From assembly GCA_016929355.1 (NCBI GenBank), contig JAFGJA010000012.1:1-7160 (forward strand): a DNA stretch of 7,160 nt, read 5' to 3'. Positions within the stretch are counted from its first letter, which is position 1. The number at the start of each line of letters is the position of its first letter. The notes beneath the pieces are model-generated. The model searched no databases. It was not told the origin of the DNA and saw only the letters and a program-made list of their open reading frames with translations. This DNA is from Anaerolineae bacterium (GTDB lineage Bacteria > Chloroflexota > Anaerolineae > Aggregatilineales > Aggregatilineaceae). The position numbers and the translations under genes are program-made. Of the stretch, positions 1-5,421 are shown piece after piece.

Positions 1-1166
1 CATTCCAGTATGAGCAGCTCAAAGAGGTCATTGCCACCGATCCCCGGCGTATGCCGGATTACGGCCCGGCGGAACTCGGTCCTGCCGGAGCCAGCGTGAT
101 CGGTGCGCGTCCGCCATTGGTCGCGTTCAACGTGTATTTGAATACGCCAAACGTCAACATCGCGGATCGCATCGCGCGCGCGGTGCGCCATTCAAGCGGC
201 GGGCTGCATTACGTCAAAGCGGCGGGTTTCCTGGTCGAAGGTCAGGCGCAGGTCTCGATGAATCTGACCAACTACCAGAAAACGCCCGTGGCGCGCATCG
301 TGGAACTGATCCGGCGCGAAGCGGCCCGCTACGGCGTGGCGATCACCTTCAGCGAATTGGTCGGACTCGCGCCGCAGGAATTTTTCGTCGAGGCGGCGCG
401 GTGGTATTTGCAATTGGATATGTTCCAGCCCGATCAAATCCTCGAATACCGGATTCAGCGCGCCGAGTCGGAATCGCCGCTTGCCGCCGAAGAACCGCCC
501 GTACCGGAAGATGCCTCACGCCCGGTAGCGACGATCCCGGCGGAACCGGCCACCCCCGCCGCGTTTGTGAACGCAGTCGCCGATGGCACGCCCGCGCCCG
601 GTGGCGGCGCAGTCGCGGCCTTAGCCGGATCGTTGAGCGCGGCGCTGACGGAAATGGTCGCGCGATTGACTATCGGCAAAAAACGGTATGTGGAAGTCGA
701 AGAAGCCATGAATGCGATTGTGGCGGCGGCGGGCGATCTGCGCCACCGGTTGATCGCGGCGATTGACGAGGACATTCGTGCCTTCAACGCCGTGATGGAT
801 GCCTATCGGCTGCCCAAAGACAGGGTCGAACGTCCCGCCGCGATTCAAGCCAGCCTCATTGGGGCGGCGGATGTGCCGCTCAACGTGGCGCGCATTGCGT
901 TGGATGTGATGCTGCTGGTCGAGCAGGTGGTGAAACAAGGTAACATCAACGCGGCCACCGATGCTGCCGTTGCCGGGCTGATGGGGCTGGCGGCGATTGA
1001 AGGCGCGGCGCTCAATGTGCGCGTCAATGTTGCCGGTCTGGACGATGACGATCTCGCGGCCCGGTATGTCAATGACATTATGGCAATTGTGGATCAGGCG
1101 CGCAAGCTGCGCACGATCATTGTCGCCACCGCCGAAAATCGCGCCGGGATCGCGGAGCAAAAGTAA
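1..1166 (+). CDS. ftcD: Formiminotransferase-cyclodeaminase fusion, 5'-truncated by window edge
   Basis: This appears to be a bifunctional cytosolic folate enzyme. The first domain moves a formimino group from formiminoglutamate to tetrahydrofolate, and the second deaminates the product to 5,10-methenyl-THF, a step of histidine degradation. The reading frame is open to the window edge (first full codon at 3), so the ATG at 51 is internal, and by comparison with the animal enzyme about 140-165 N-terminal residues are missing. Visible in order are the C-terminal formiminotransferase subdomain (DFGPAEL-like DYGPAEL, VGARP-like IGARPPLVAFN, QVSMNL, LVGLAPQ), ending near codon 420-460; a Pro/Glu/Ala-rich linker (about 455-550); and a cyclodeaminase domain with TPAPGGGAVAALAG, the LTIGKKRY segment and GNINAATDAAVAG. 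Both domains look intact where visible. Fused forms are known from animals and some bacteria; other bacteria encode the activities separately. The family call is secure; activity of both halves is inferred. Confidence 0.93.
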   Translation, partial: FQYEQLKEVIATDPRRMPDYGPAELGPAGASVIGARPPLVAFNVYLNTPNVNIADRIARAVRHSSGGLHYVKAAGFLVEGQAQVSMNLTNYQKTPVARIVELIRREAARYGVAITFSELVGLAPQEFFVEAARWYLQLDMFQPDQILEYRIQRAESESPLAAEEPPVPEDASRPVATIPAEPATPAAFVNAVADGTPAPGGGAVAALAGSLSAALTEMVARLTIGKKRYVEVEEAMNAIVAAAGDLRHRLIAAIDEDIRAFNAVMDAYRLPKDRVERPAAIQASLIGAADVPLNVARIALDVMLLVEQVVKQGNINAATDAAVAGLMGLAAIEGAALNVRVNVAGLDDDDLAARYVNDIMAIVDQARKLRTIIVATAENRAGIAEQK

Positions 1167-1205
1167 CACACAGCTAACGGCGCATGGCAACCGTAGGGGA
1201 ATTTG

Positions 1206-1228
1206 TGCTATGTTTTGTGCATAATATA
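1206..1228 (+). promoter_or_regulatory. Candidate promoter -10 region upstream of the palindromic leader
   Basis: An AT-rich island follows the ftcD stop. It holds an extended -10-like TGC-TATGTT (1206-1214), with a weak -35-like TGGCAA (1185-1190) 18 bp upstream, and a second AT-rich CATAATATA stretch (1220-1228). If used, the transcript would start around 1220-1235, run through the large palindrome and give the M23 peptidase gene a leader of about 240 nt. This is a motif match only and could be chance. Confidence 0.27.
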
Positions 1229-1241
1229 CGGGGTTTATCTT

Positions 1242-1424
1242 ACCCCCACCTGACCTCTCCCAGGATGCTTCTTAAGCAATTAATGGGGATAAATATGCTG
1301 TAGGGGCGAACGCGAACCTGTGGTTTGTCATGTGTTCGCCCTGGGCCGACACACTGGTCGGCCTCTACCGTATCCCGGATAATTATTTAATCTGCATCCT
1401 GGGGGAGGAATCAAAGGAGGGGGT
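1242..1424. repeat. Large nested imperfect palindrome (about 50-bp arms)
   Basis: The left arm (1242-1291) and the reverse complement of the right arm (1371-1424) align over nearly their whole length. Shared blocks occur in the same order: ACCCCC, then CTCYCCCAGGATGC (13 of 14 identical), TTAA, AATTA and GGGATA, with only small spacer differences. The arms enclose a copy of the GTAGGGGC repeat at 1300-1368, whose own ends are also inverted, so the 183 bp can fold into a long stem topped by two hairpins. There is no T-run after it, so it does not look like a simple terminator. It could be a foldback mini-element, a palindrome split by insertion of the smaller repeat, or a structured 5' leader of the peptidase mRNA. 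The inverted arms are read directly; the role is unknown. Confidence 0.8.
1300..1368. repeat. Interspersed palindromic repeat, copy 1 (complete, long loop)
   Basis: The element begins GTAGGGGC and ends GCCTCTAC, nearly inverted ends with one mismatch. Inside are two dyads: GGGCGAAC (1304-1311) with GTTCGCCC (1334-1341), separated by a 22-nt loop, and GGCCGAC (1344-1350) with GTCGGCC (1357-1363), separated by 6 nt. The joining CCCTGGGCCG is shared with the copy at 5250-5302. The first loop is longer than in the other copies (22 nt against 6), which looks like an insertion within the loop. Confidence 0.8.
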
Positions 1425-1460
1425 TCTGTTTGAGTAGGTCATCGTAAACGTGAGTAAGTA

Positions 1461-1464
1461 GAGG
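1461..1464 (+). promoter_or_regulatory. Ribosome binding site fixing a TTG start for the M23 peptidase
   Basis: GAGG lies 9 nt before TTG at 1474. An in-frame TAG at 1459-1461 overlaps the first base of this motif, so translation of the peptidase frame cannot begin further upstream, and no ATG or GTG lies between that stop and the signal sequence. This leaves TTG as the best start. Confidence 0.6.
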
Positions 1465-1473
1465 AATCAGGAT

Positions 1474-2688
1474 TTGTTCGGACATCGTTTTGCCTGGGTA
1501 CGGATCGTAGCATTAGTCGTGGGGTTGGCGGTTTGGAGCGGCTGTGGCGAAAATTTGGAAGCCCATTCATCGCCCACCCAGCTCGCGCCCACCGCGGATC
1601 ATCTCGCTACCTTGATCGCGCAGCAGCAGCCCACTTATACGGCTACGGTAACGCCCAGCGTGACGCTGGTTCCGCCTAAAACACTGGCTCCGGCGAAAAA
1701 CAGCCCCACCGATGAACCTACCGCCGTGGCGCAAGTCCAGCCAACCGATCCCAGCAGCACGCCCACGCCAACCCCGATCATCCCGACGATTCCGCCGACG
1801 AATACGCTCGCACCCTCACCCACGCCGATCACACCATCCCCAACGATGATTCCGACGAATACACCGCGCCCCACCCAGGAGCCGCAAATGATCGTCGGGA
1901 CCGAATTCGACCTGACCGGCGAATTACGTGATCACTATTGGTTTGCGCGTCCATTCCCGCGCGATCCATCCAACGAGGTTCACGATTTTGCCTCGCGCAA
2001 TTACCCCTATGGCTCAACGGCGGCGGGCAGTCTGCAAACGCATCATGGGATGGATTTTCAGAATTTGCTTGGCACACCGATTCTCGCGGTAGCCAGTGGC
2101 ACAGTATTTTATGCGGGTGATGATCTCGAAATGCAGTTCGGCCCGCGCAATGATTTTTACGGCAATCTCGTTATCATCGAACATGATACGCTCGCGCCCA
2201 ACGGCAAACCGCTTTATACGCTCTACGGGCATATGTTCCGCGTGGAAGTGGAAGCCGGTCAGCGCGTCGAACTTGGCGATAAACTCGGCTCAGTCGGGGC
2301 CACTGGCGTTGCTCTCGGCGCGCACCTGCATCTCGAAGTGCGCATCGGTGATCCCTACGATTACGGCAGCACCTATAATCCCGATCTCTGGCTGAAACCC
2401 TGGCGGGGCTATGGCACACTTGCCGGGCGCATCTGGGATCGGGATGGCAAACGCATGTACGATACCAATATCGTGATTCAGCCCGTCGATGATCTGGATC
2501 GCTATTCGTATTCCTACGCCGATGATGGCGTGAATCCCGATCCGTATTATGGTGAACATTTCACTTGCGGCGATCTCCCGGTGGGCACGTATCAGGTCTT
2601 GATCCGTGTGCGCGGTGTGCTGCGTTATAAGGGCGAAGTCACCATCGTCGAGGGCCAAACCAGTTGGTTGGAGATCAATGTTAATTAA
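1474..2688 (+). CDS. Exported M23 (LytM-type) zinc metallopeptidase, probable lipoprotein
   Basis: This is a predicted cell-envelope peptidase of 404 residues, likely cleaving peptidoglycan cross-bridges or another Gly-rich substrate outside the membrane. It has a basic N-terminus, a hydrophobic segment (about 10-22) and Cys24 in a WSGC context. That is lipobox-like, although Trp at -3 is atypical, so a plain signal peptide or anchor is possible. Residues about 35-137 form a Thr/Pro-rich linker with a duplicated module ending in PTNT. The M23 domain (about 185-308) carries the complete metal and catalytic set: H190-x3-D194, YGH at 251-253, and H284-L-H286. A C-terminal segment (about 313-404) starting GTLAGRIWD looks like a carboxypeptidase-regulatory or Ig-like beta domain. 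The start is TTG at 1474. It is separated from ftcD by the palindromic leader and from the next gene by 90 bp, so it is probably monocistronic. The M23 family is certain; the substrate is not known. Confidence 0.92.
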   Translation: MFGHRFAWVRIVALVVGLAVWSGCGENLEAHSSPTQLAPTADHLATLIAQQQPTYTATVTPSVTLVPPKTLAPAKNSPTDEPTAVAQVQPTDPSSTPTPTPIIPTIPPTNTLAPSPTPITPSPTMIPTNTPRPTQEPQMIVGTEFDLTGELRDHYWFARPFPRDPSNEVHDFASRNYPYGSTAAGSLQTHHGMDFQNLLGTPILAVASGTVFYAGDDLEMQFGPRNDFYGNLVIIEHDTLAPNGKPLYTLYGHMFRVEVEAGQRVELGDKLGSVGATGVALGAHLHLEVRIGDPYDYGSTYNPDLWLKPWRGYGTLAGRIWDRDGKRMYDTNIVIQPVDDLDRYSYSYADDGVNPDPYYGEHFTCGDLPVGTYQVLIRVRGVLRYKGEVTIVEGQTSWLEINVN

Positions 2689-2729
2689 CCCCACCTTCAG
2701 CCATATCTTGACTCTACACGCGACGATTC

Positions 2730-2760
2730 GTAGGGGCGGACCGGTGTGTCCGCCCAGCCC
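2730..2760. repeat. Interspersed palindromic repeat, copy 2 (first hairpin only)
   Basis: The sequence starts GTAGGGGC like copy 1 and forms a perfect 8-bp dyad, GGGCGGAC (2734-2741) with GTCCGCCC (2748-2755), around a 6-nt loop. The second hairpin present in the other copies is absent, leaving only AGCCC and degenerate sequence, so this appears truncated. It ends just before the rRNA methyltransferase gene and contains a GTG that is in frame with that gene. Confidence 0.7.
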
Positions 2761-2778
2761 AAGACAAGCCCGACAGTA

Positions 2779-4044
2779 ATGAGCACCAACGCCTTATCGC
2801 ACCTACCGCCTCCCTCCGGCAAACGGATCGCGGTGCATGTCAAGCCTGCCGCCGAACGCGCGTTACGCCAGGGCCATCCCTGGGTATTTGATCAGGCGAT
2901 CCGCAAACAACGCAGCCCACAGGGATACACCGCTCAACCCGGCGATCTGGCGGTCATTTTTGATAGCAAAAACCGTTTTCTGGCGGTTGGCTTGTACGAT
3001 CCCGATTCTCCGATTCGCGTCAAGGTGTTGCAGCACCGCGATCAAGCTGCCATTAACCGCGCATGGTTTACGGATACATTACGCGCGGCTCATGATCGCC
3101 GCCAACCGCTTGCCCATGATCCCGCGACCAACGCTTACCGGCTGGTACACGGCGAAAACGATCATCTGCCCGGCTTGATCGTGGATCGGTATGCAAATAC
3201 ATGGGTCATGAAATTATATACCGCCGCGTGGCTGCCCCATCTCCCGGACGTGATCGCGGGGTTACGCCGCGTGCAACCCTTCGAGCGCCTCGTGCTGCGC
3301 GCCTCACGCGATCTGGTGGCGCAGATCGCCCCCTACGGGTTAGCCGATGGGCAGGTGTTGATCGGGGATGATCTCGCCGGGCCGGTGCGCTTTCAGGAAA
3401 ACGGGCTGCACTTCGCGGCGGATGTTGCGCACGGGCACAAAACGGGCTTTTTCTTCGATCAGCGTGATAACCGCGCGCAGGTCCGCGCGTATGCGGCTAC
3501 GCTGCCCGATGCGCCGCGTGTGTTGGATGTCTTCGCCTATAGCGGGGGCTTTTCGGTTTATGCGGCAGCAGGTGGGGCGCAAGCTGTTACCAGTCTGGAC
3601 GCCAGCGCCCCCGCGTTAGAAGCGGCGCAAGCCAATTTTGCGCTCAACCAGCATGATCCCAACGTGCGCGCCACTGCGCACCATACGATCACCGGGGATG
3701 CTTTTGCGGAATTGGAACGCTTGCACGCCGCCCGGCAAACATTCGACATGGTGATCGTCGATCCGCCCTCATTCGCCAAAAGCGCCGCCGAAGTGGATCG
3801 CGCCTTAGCCGCTTATACACGCCTCACCTGTCACGCGCTGGCTGTGCTGCGGCCCGGTGGTACGTTCGTGATGGCCTCCTGTTCGAGCCGTATCGCGGCG
3901 GATGTATTCTTCGCCACGATCACTGAGGCGGCGGCGCAGCACCGGCCCCTGACTGAACTCCAACGCACCGGGCACGCCCTCGATCACCCTATCGGGTTCC
4001 CGGAAGGCGCGTATTTGAAGTGCTTGTTTGCGGTTGCACCTTGA
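2779..4044 (+). CDS. rlmI: 23S rRNA (cytosine-C5) methyltransferase, RlmI family
   Basis: This is a cytosolic SAM-dependent enzyme; E. coli RlmI makes m5C1962 in 23S rRNA. From ATG at 2779 it has 421 residues, slightly longer than E. coli RlmI (396). A PUA RNA-binding domain lies at about 16-95 (VHVKPAAERALRQGHPWVF), followed by the RlmI-like central region (HGENDHLPGLIVDRY at 124-138; GHKTGFFFDQRDNR at 219-232). The Rossmann domain has motif I VLDVFAYSGGFS (248-259), acidic SLDAS (272-276) and catalytic-loop DPPSFAK (328-334). SCSS at 367-370 contains Cys368, the presumed nucleophile by analogy with the SCS motif of RlmI. A GTG at 2746 would add 11 residues, but it lies inside a repeat hairpin and the extra residues do not resemble the family, so ATG is preferred; no strong ribosome site is seen for either. 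The family is certain; the exact target base is assigned by homology. Confidence 0.9.
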   Translation: MSTNALSHLPPPSGKRIAVHVKPAAERALRQGHPWVFDQAIRKQRSPQGYTAQPGDLAVIFDSKNRFLAVGLYDPDSPIRVKVLQHRDQAAINRAWFTDTLRAAHDRRQPLAHDPATNAYRLVHGENDHLPGLIVDRYANTWVMKLYTAAWLPHLPDVIAGLRRVQPFERLVLRASRDLVAQIAPYGLADGQVLIGDDLAGPVRFQENGLHFAADVAHGHKTGFFFDQRDNRAQVRAYAATLPDAPRVLDVFAYSGGFSVYAAAGGAQAVTSLDASAPALEAAQANFALNQHDPNVRATAHHTITGDAFAELERLHAARQTFDMVIVDPPSFAKSAAEVDRALAAYTRLTCHALAVLRPGGTFVMASCSSRIAADVFFATITEAAAQHRPLTELQRTGHALDHPIGFPEGAYLKCLFAVAP

Positions 4045-4050
4045 CGGTTG

Positions 4051-4137
4051 TCAGTGATCAGTCATCAGTTTTCAGTAAACCCTGAACCGCTCGCCAGTGC
4101 TTGACAAGGTTTTACTGATAACTTAGAACTGATCACT
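4051..4137. repeat. TCAGTNN heptad repeats forming a long inverted repeat
   Basis: TCAGT occurs at 4051, 4058, 4065 and 4072, an exact 7-bp period. The segment 4053-4081 is then repeated in inverted form at 4108-4137: both begin AGTGATCAGT and both include a CAGTAAA(A)CC end, with a few mismatches and a 1-nt indel. The intervening loop is about 26 nt. The element lies 6 nt after the rlmI stop, so a transcript could fold into a stem of about 25-30 bp and slow polymerase, but no T-run follows. It resembles the CAGT-type intergenic repeats seen in several bacterial phyla; that comparison is from memory. Confidence 0.75.
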
Positions 4138-4153
4138 TTCTATCCCGGCTCGA

Positions 4154-4193
4154 AACACCTTCATGGCTCGCAATCATCGAAAATCCAGGTGTT
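4154..4193. repeat. Short inverted repeat AACACCT/AGGTGTT
   Basis: AACACCT (4154-4160) is the exact reverse complement of AGGTGTT (4187-4193), with a flanking CG also matching after one mismatch. The spacing of 26 nt is similar to that in the neighbouring CAGT element. It sits between that element and the candidate promoter of the next gene. A 7-bp dyad can occur by chance; no function is proposed. Confidence 0.35.
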
Positions 4194-4240
4194 CCGATGA
4201 GCGAAAAAACGTGAAAACGATCTGAAAACGCAAGTGGTAC

Positions 4241-4270
4241 TGGTGTGCAATCACCATGTCGTGTTAAACT
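4241..4270 (+). promoter_or_regulatory. Candidate promoter with dyad, upstream of the SAM methyltransferase
   Basis: TGT-TAAACT (4262-4270) resembles an extended -10 element and sits 45 bp before the ATG at 4316. In place of a recognisable -35 box is a perfect dyad, TGGTG-TGCAAT-CACCA (4241-4256), which could be an operator. The same sequence CGTGTTA precedes pcm at 5379-5385. This is motif evidence only. Confidence 0.3.
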
Positions 4271-4315
4271 ACAGTCAGTGTATCCGCGCCGCCTTGGGGT
4301 ATTTGGAACCAGCTC

Positions 4316-5218
4316 ATGAATTCTATCGATCCTCGTACTGACCGCGACATTTTAACCAAAGAAACCTATGTCACCGACGAGCATTTGGCGATTCGTTATC
4401 AAACACACGAGCGCTATAGCTTTCCCAAAGTTGATTTCCACCAATGGGTATTGAACGCGATCAAGTGGCGCGGCGATGAATGGGTGTTGGATGTGGGTGC
4501 GGGGCCGGGGAACTACACGGCGCAGGTCAGTCCACGCATACCGCATGGGCGGCTCGTGCAAGGCGATCTGTCGTTTGGCATGGTCCGGCAGGCGACCAGT
4601 GGCAACGGTGGCGAAACCCTGAATTTTGACGCGCAGCATTTGCCTTTCCCCAATGCGACGTTTGATGTCGTTTTAGCCAATCACATGCTGTACCATGTTC
4701 CACATATTGATCGGGCATTGGCCGAAATCCGCCGCGTGCTGCGGCCCGAAGGGTGCATCTTAGCGGCGACCAACAGCTCGATCCACCATCTCACCGAATT
4801 TGATACGCTCGCCCGGCGCGCGTGTACGCTGCTCGGTTATCCGAAGCAAAAATTTATCCCCCCGCACACGGCCTTTTCGCTCGAAAGTGGCAGCGCCATG
4901 ATCGCGCGCCATTTCCGCGCGGTGGCCCGGTACGATCATCCGGGATCGTTCCGCTTTAATGAAATCGATCCGGTGCTGGCCTATATCGACAGCACGCGCA
5001 CGCTGCACGTTTTCGAACTGCCCGAAGAAGTCGAATGGAACGAATTTATGGGCGTGATGCGCAAACAGATCACGCGCCTGATTCGGGCCTTTGGTGAATT
5101 GCAGGTGCAAAAATTGGCCGGGGTGCTGGTGGGCACGAATGCGGGTGGCTTCGCTGAAAACTATCTCAATACCTTCGACATATTGGCAACGAAAAAAGCG
5201 GATGCGACGGAAGCCTGA
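4316..5218 (+). CDS. Class I SAM-dependent methyltransferase, substrate unknown
   Basis: This is a 300-residue soluble methyltransferase of the Methyltransf_11 (UbiE-like) fold. Motif I is VLDVGAGPG (57-65), motif II is GD in LVQGDLS (about 80-86), the acidic motif is NFDAQHLPFP (103-112), motif IV is FDVVLANHMLYHV (116-128), and motif VI is RRVLRPEG (139-146). The ANHMLYHV signature and the N-terminal pattern of R-Y-Q-T-H-E-R-Y-S followed by HQWVLN recall a bacterial family annotated only as methyltransferases, so no substrate can be given. The C-terminal third (about 200-300) lacks recognised motifs and ends with a GGF segment typical of this group. The ATG at 4316 is used; only a weak GGA-type ribosome site precedes it. 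The gene has its own candidate promoter and is followed by a terminator, so it is probably transcribed alone. Confidence 0.88.
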   Translation: MNSIDPRTDRDILTKETYVTDEHLAIRYQTHERYSFPKVDFHQWVLNAIKWRGDEWVLDVGAGPGNYTAQVSPRIPHGRLVQGDLSFGMVRQATSGNGGETLNFDAQHLPFPNATFDVVLANHMLYHVPHIDRALAEIRRVLRPEGCILAATNSSIHHLTEFDTLARRACTLLGYPKQKFIPPHTAFSLESGSAMIARHFRAVARYDHPGSFRFNEIDPVLAYIDSTRTLHVFELPEEVEWNEFMGVMRKQITRLIRAFGELQVQKLAGVLVGTNAGGFAENYLNTFDILATKKADATEA

Positions 5219-5249
5219 TGGAGAAAACACATAGCTTCGGCATAATCCC

Positions 5250-5302
5250 GTCGGGGTGAACACACGGGTTCACCCTGGGCCGGCCCGCTGATCGGCCCCT
5301 AC
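5250..5302. repeat. Interspersed palindromic repeat, copy 3 (complete, compact)
   Basis: It has the same orientation and plan as copy 1. It starts GTCGGGG and ends CCCCTAC (inverted ends, one mismatch). The first dyad is GGGTGAAC (5254-5261) with GTTCACCC (5268-5275) around a 6-nt loop; the second is GGGCCG (5277-5282) with CGGCCC (5293-5298). Base changes relative to copy 1 occur on both sides of the first stem (GGGCGAAC/GTTCGCCC becomes GGGTGAAC/GTTCACCC), so pairing is conserved. Confidence 0.8.
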
Positions 5303-5308
5303 GCAATG

Positions 5309-5335
5309 AGGGCGCTTGCACAGATCGCCCTTTTT
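5309..5335 (+). terminator. Rho-independent terminator after the SAM methyltransferase
   Basis: AGGGCG (5309-5314) pairs with CGCCCT (5326-5331) around an 11-nt loop and is followed at once by a T-run (5331-5335). It lies 91 bp after the stop of the upstream gene and just past the palindromic repeat. The stem is short, so efficiency is uncertain, but the layout is typical. Confidence 0.55.
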
Positions 5336-5380
5336 GATTCGGCCAATTCCGGCATGGAATAACAACCGGGAGCCGATTCG

Positions 5381-5389
5381 TGTTATGAT
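5381..5389 (+). promoter_or_regulatory. Extended -10 promoter element of pcm
   Basis: TGT-TATGAT matches the extended -10 consensus TGn-TATAAT with one mismatch in the hexamer. There is no good -35 box 17 bp upstream, which is acceptable for extended -10 promoters. Transcription would begin near 5396, just after the terminator of the preceding gene, leaving a leader of about 25 nt before the ATG at 5422. Confidence 0.45.
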
Positions 5390-5421
5390 CAAAAGGAAAT
5401 CAGCTAGCCTTGGAAAGACAC

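Noticed and set aside
621..1190. Long minus-strand open frame opposite ftcD
   Set aside because: It is His/Arg/Gln-rich with no recognisable domain and is fully antisense to a clearly conserved cyclodeaminase domain.
1193..1246. Extra copy of the GTAGGGG repeat (GTAGGGG at 1193) or a terminator from GGGGT/ACCCC (1230-1246)
   Set aside because: Only the first 7 bases match the repeat, and the 5-bp hairpin has no T-run; both are too weak to call.
1635..1874. Minus-strand frame rich in Gly and Val
   Set aside because: It is the mirror of the Thr/Pro-rich linker of the M23 peptidase; the composition follows from the repeats.
2746..2778. GTG at 2746 as the rlmI start
   Set aside because: It lies within a repeat hairpin, the 11 added residues show no family similarity, and an ATG follows at 2779 before the PUA domain.
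4051..4137. CRISPR array
   Set aside because: The units are 7 bp with 2-bp variable positions; there are no 25-40 bp repeats with unique spacers and no cas genes.
5410..5421. TTG at 5410 as the pcm start
   Set aside because: An ATG 12 nt later has a closer GGAAAG site and gives a normal family N-terminus; TTG would leave a very short leader after the promoter.
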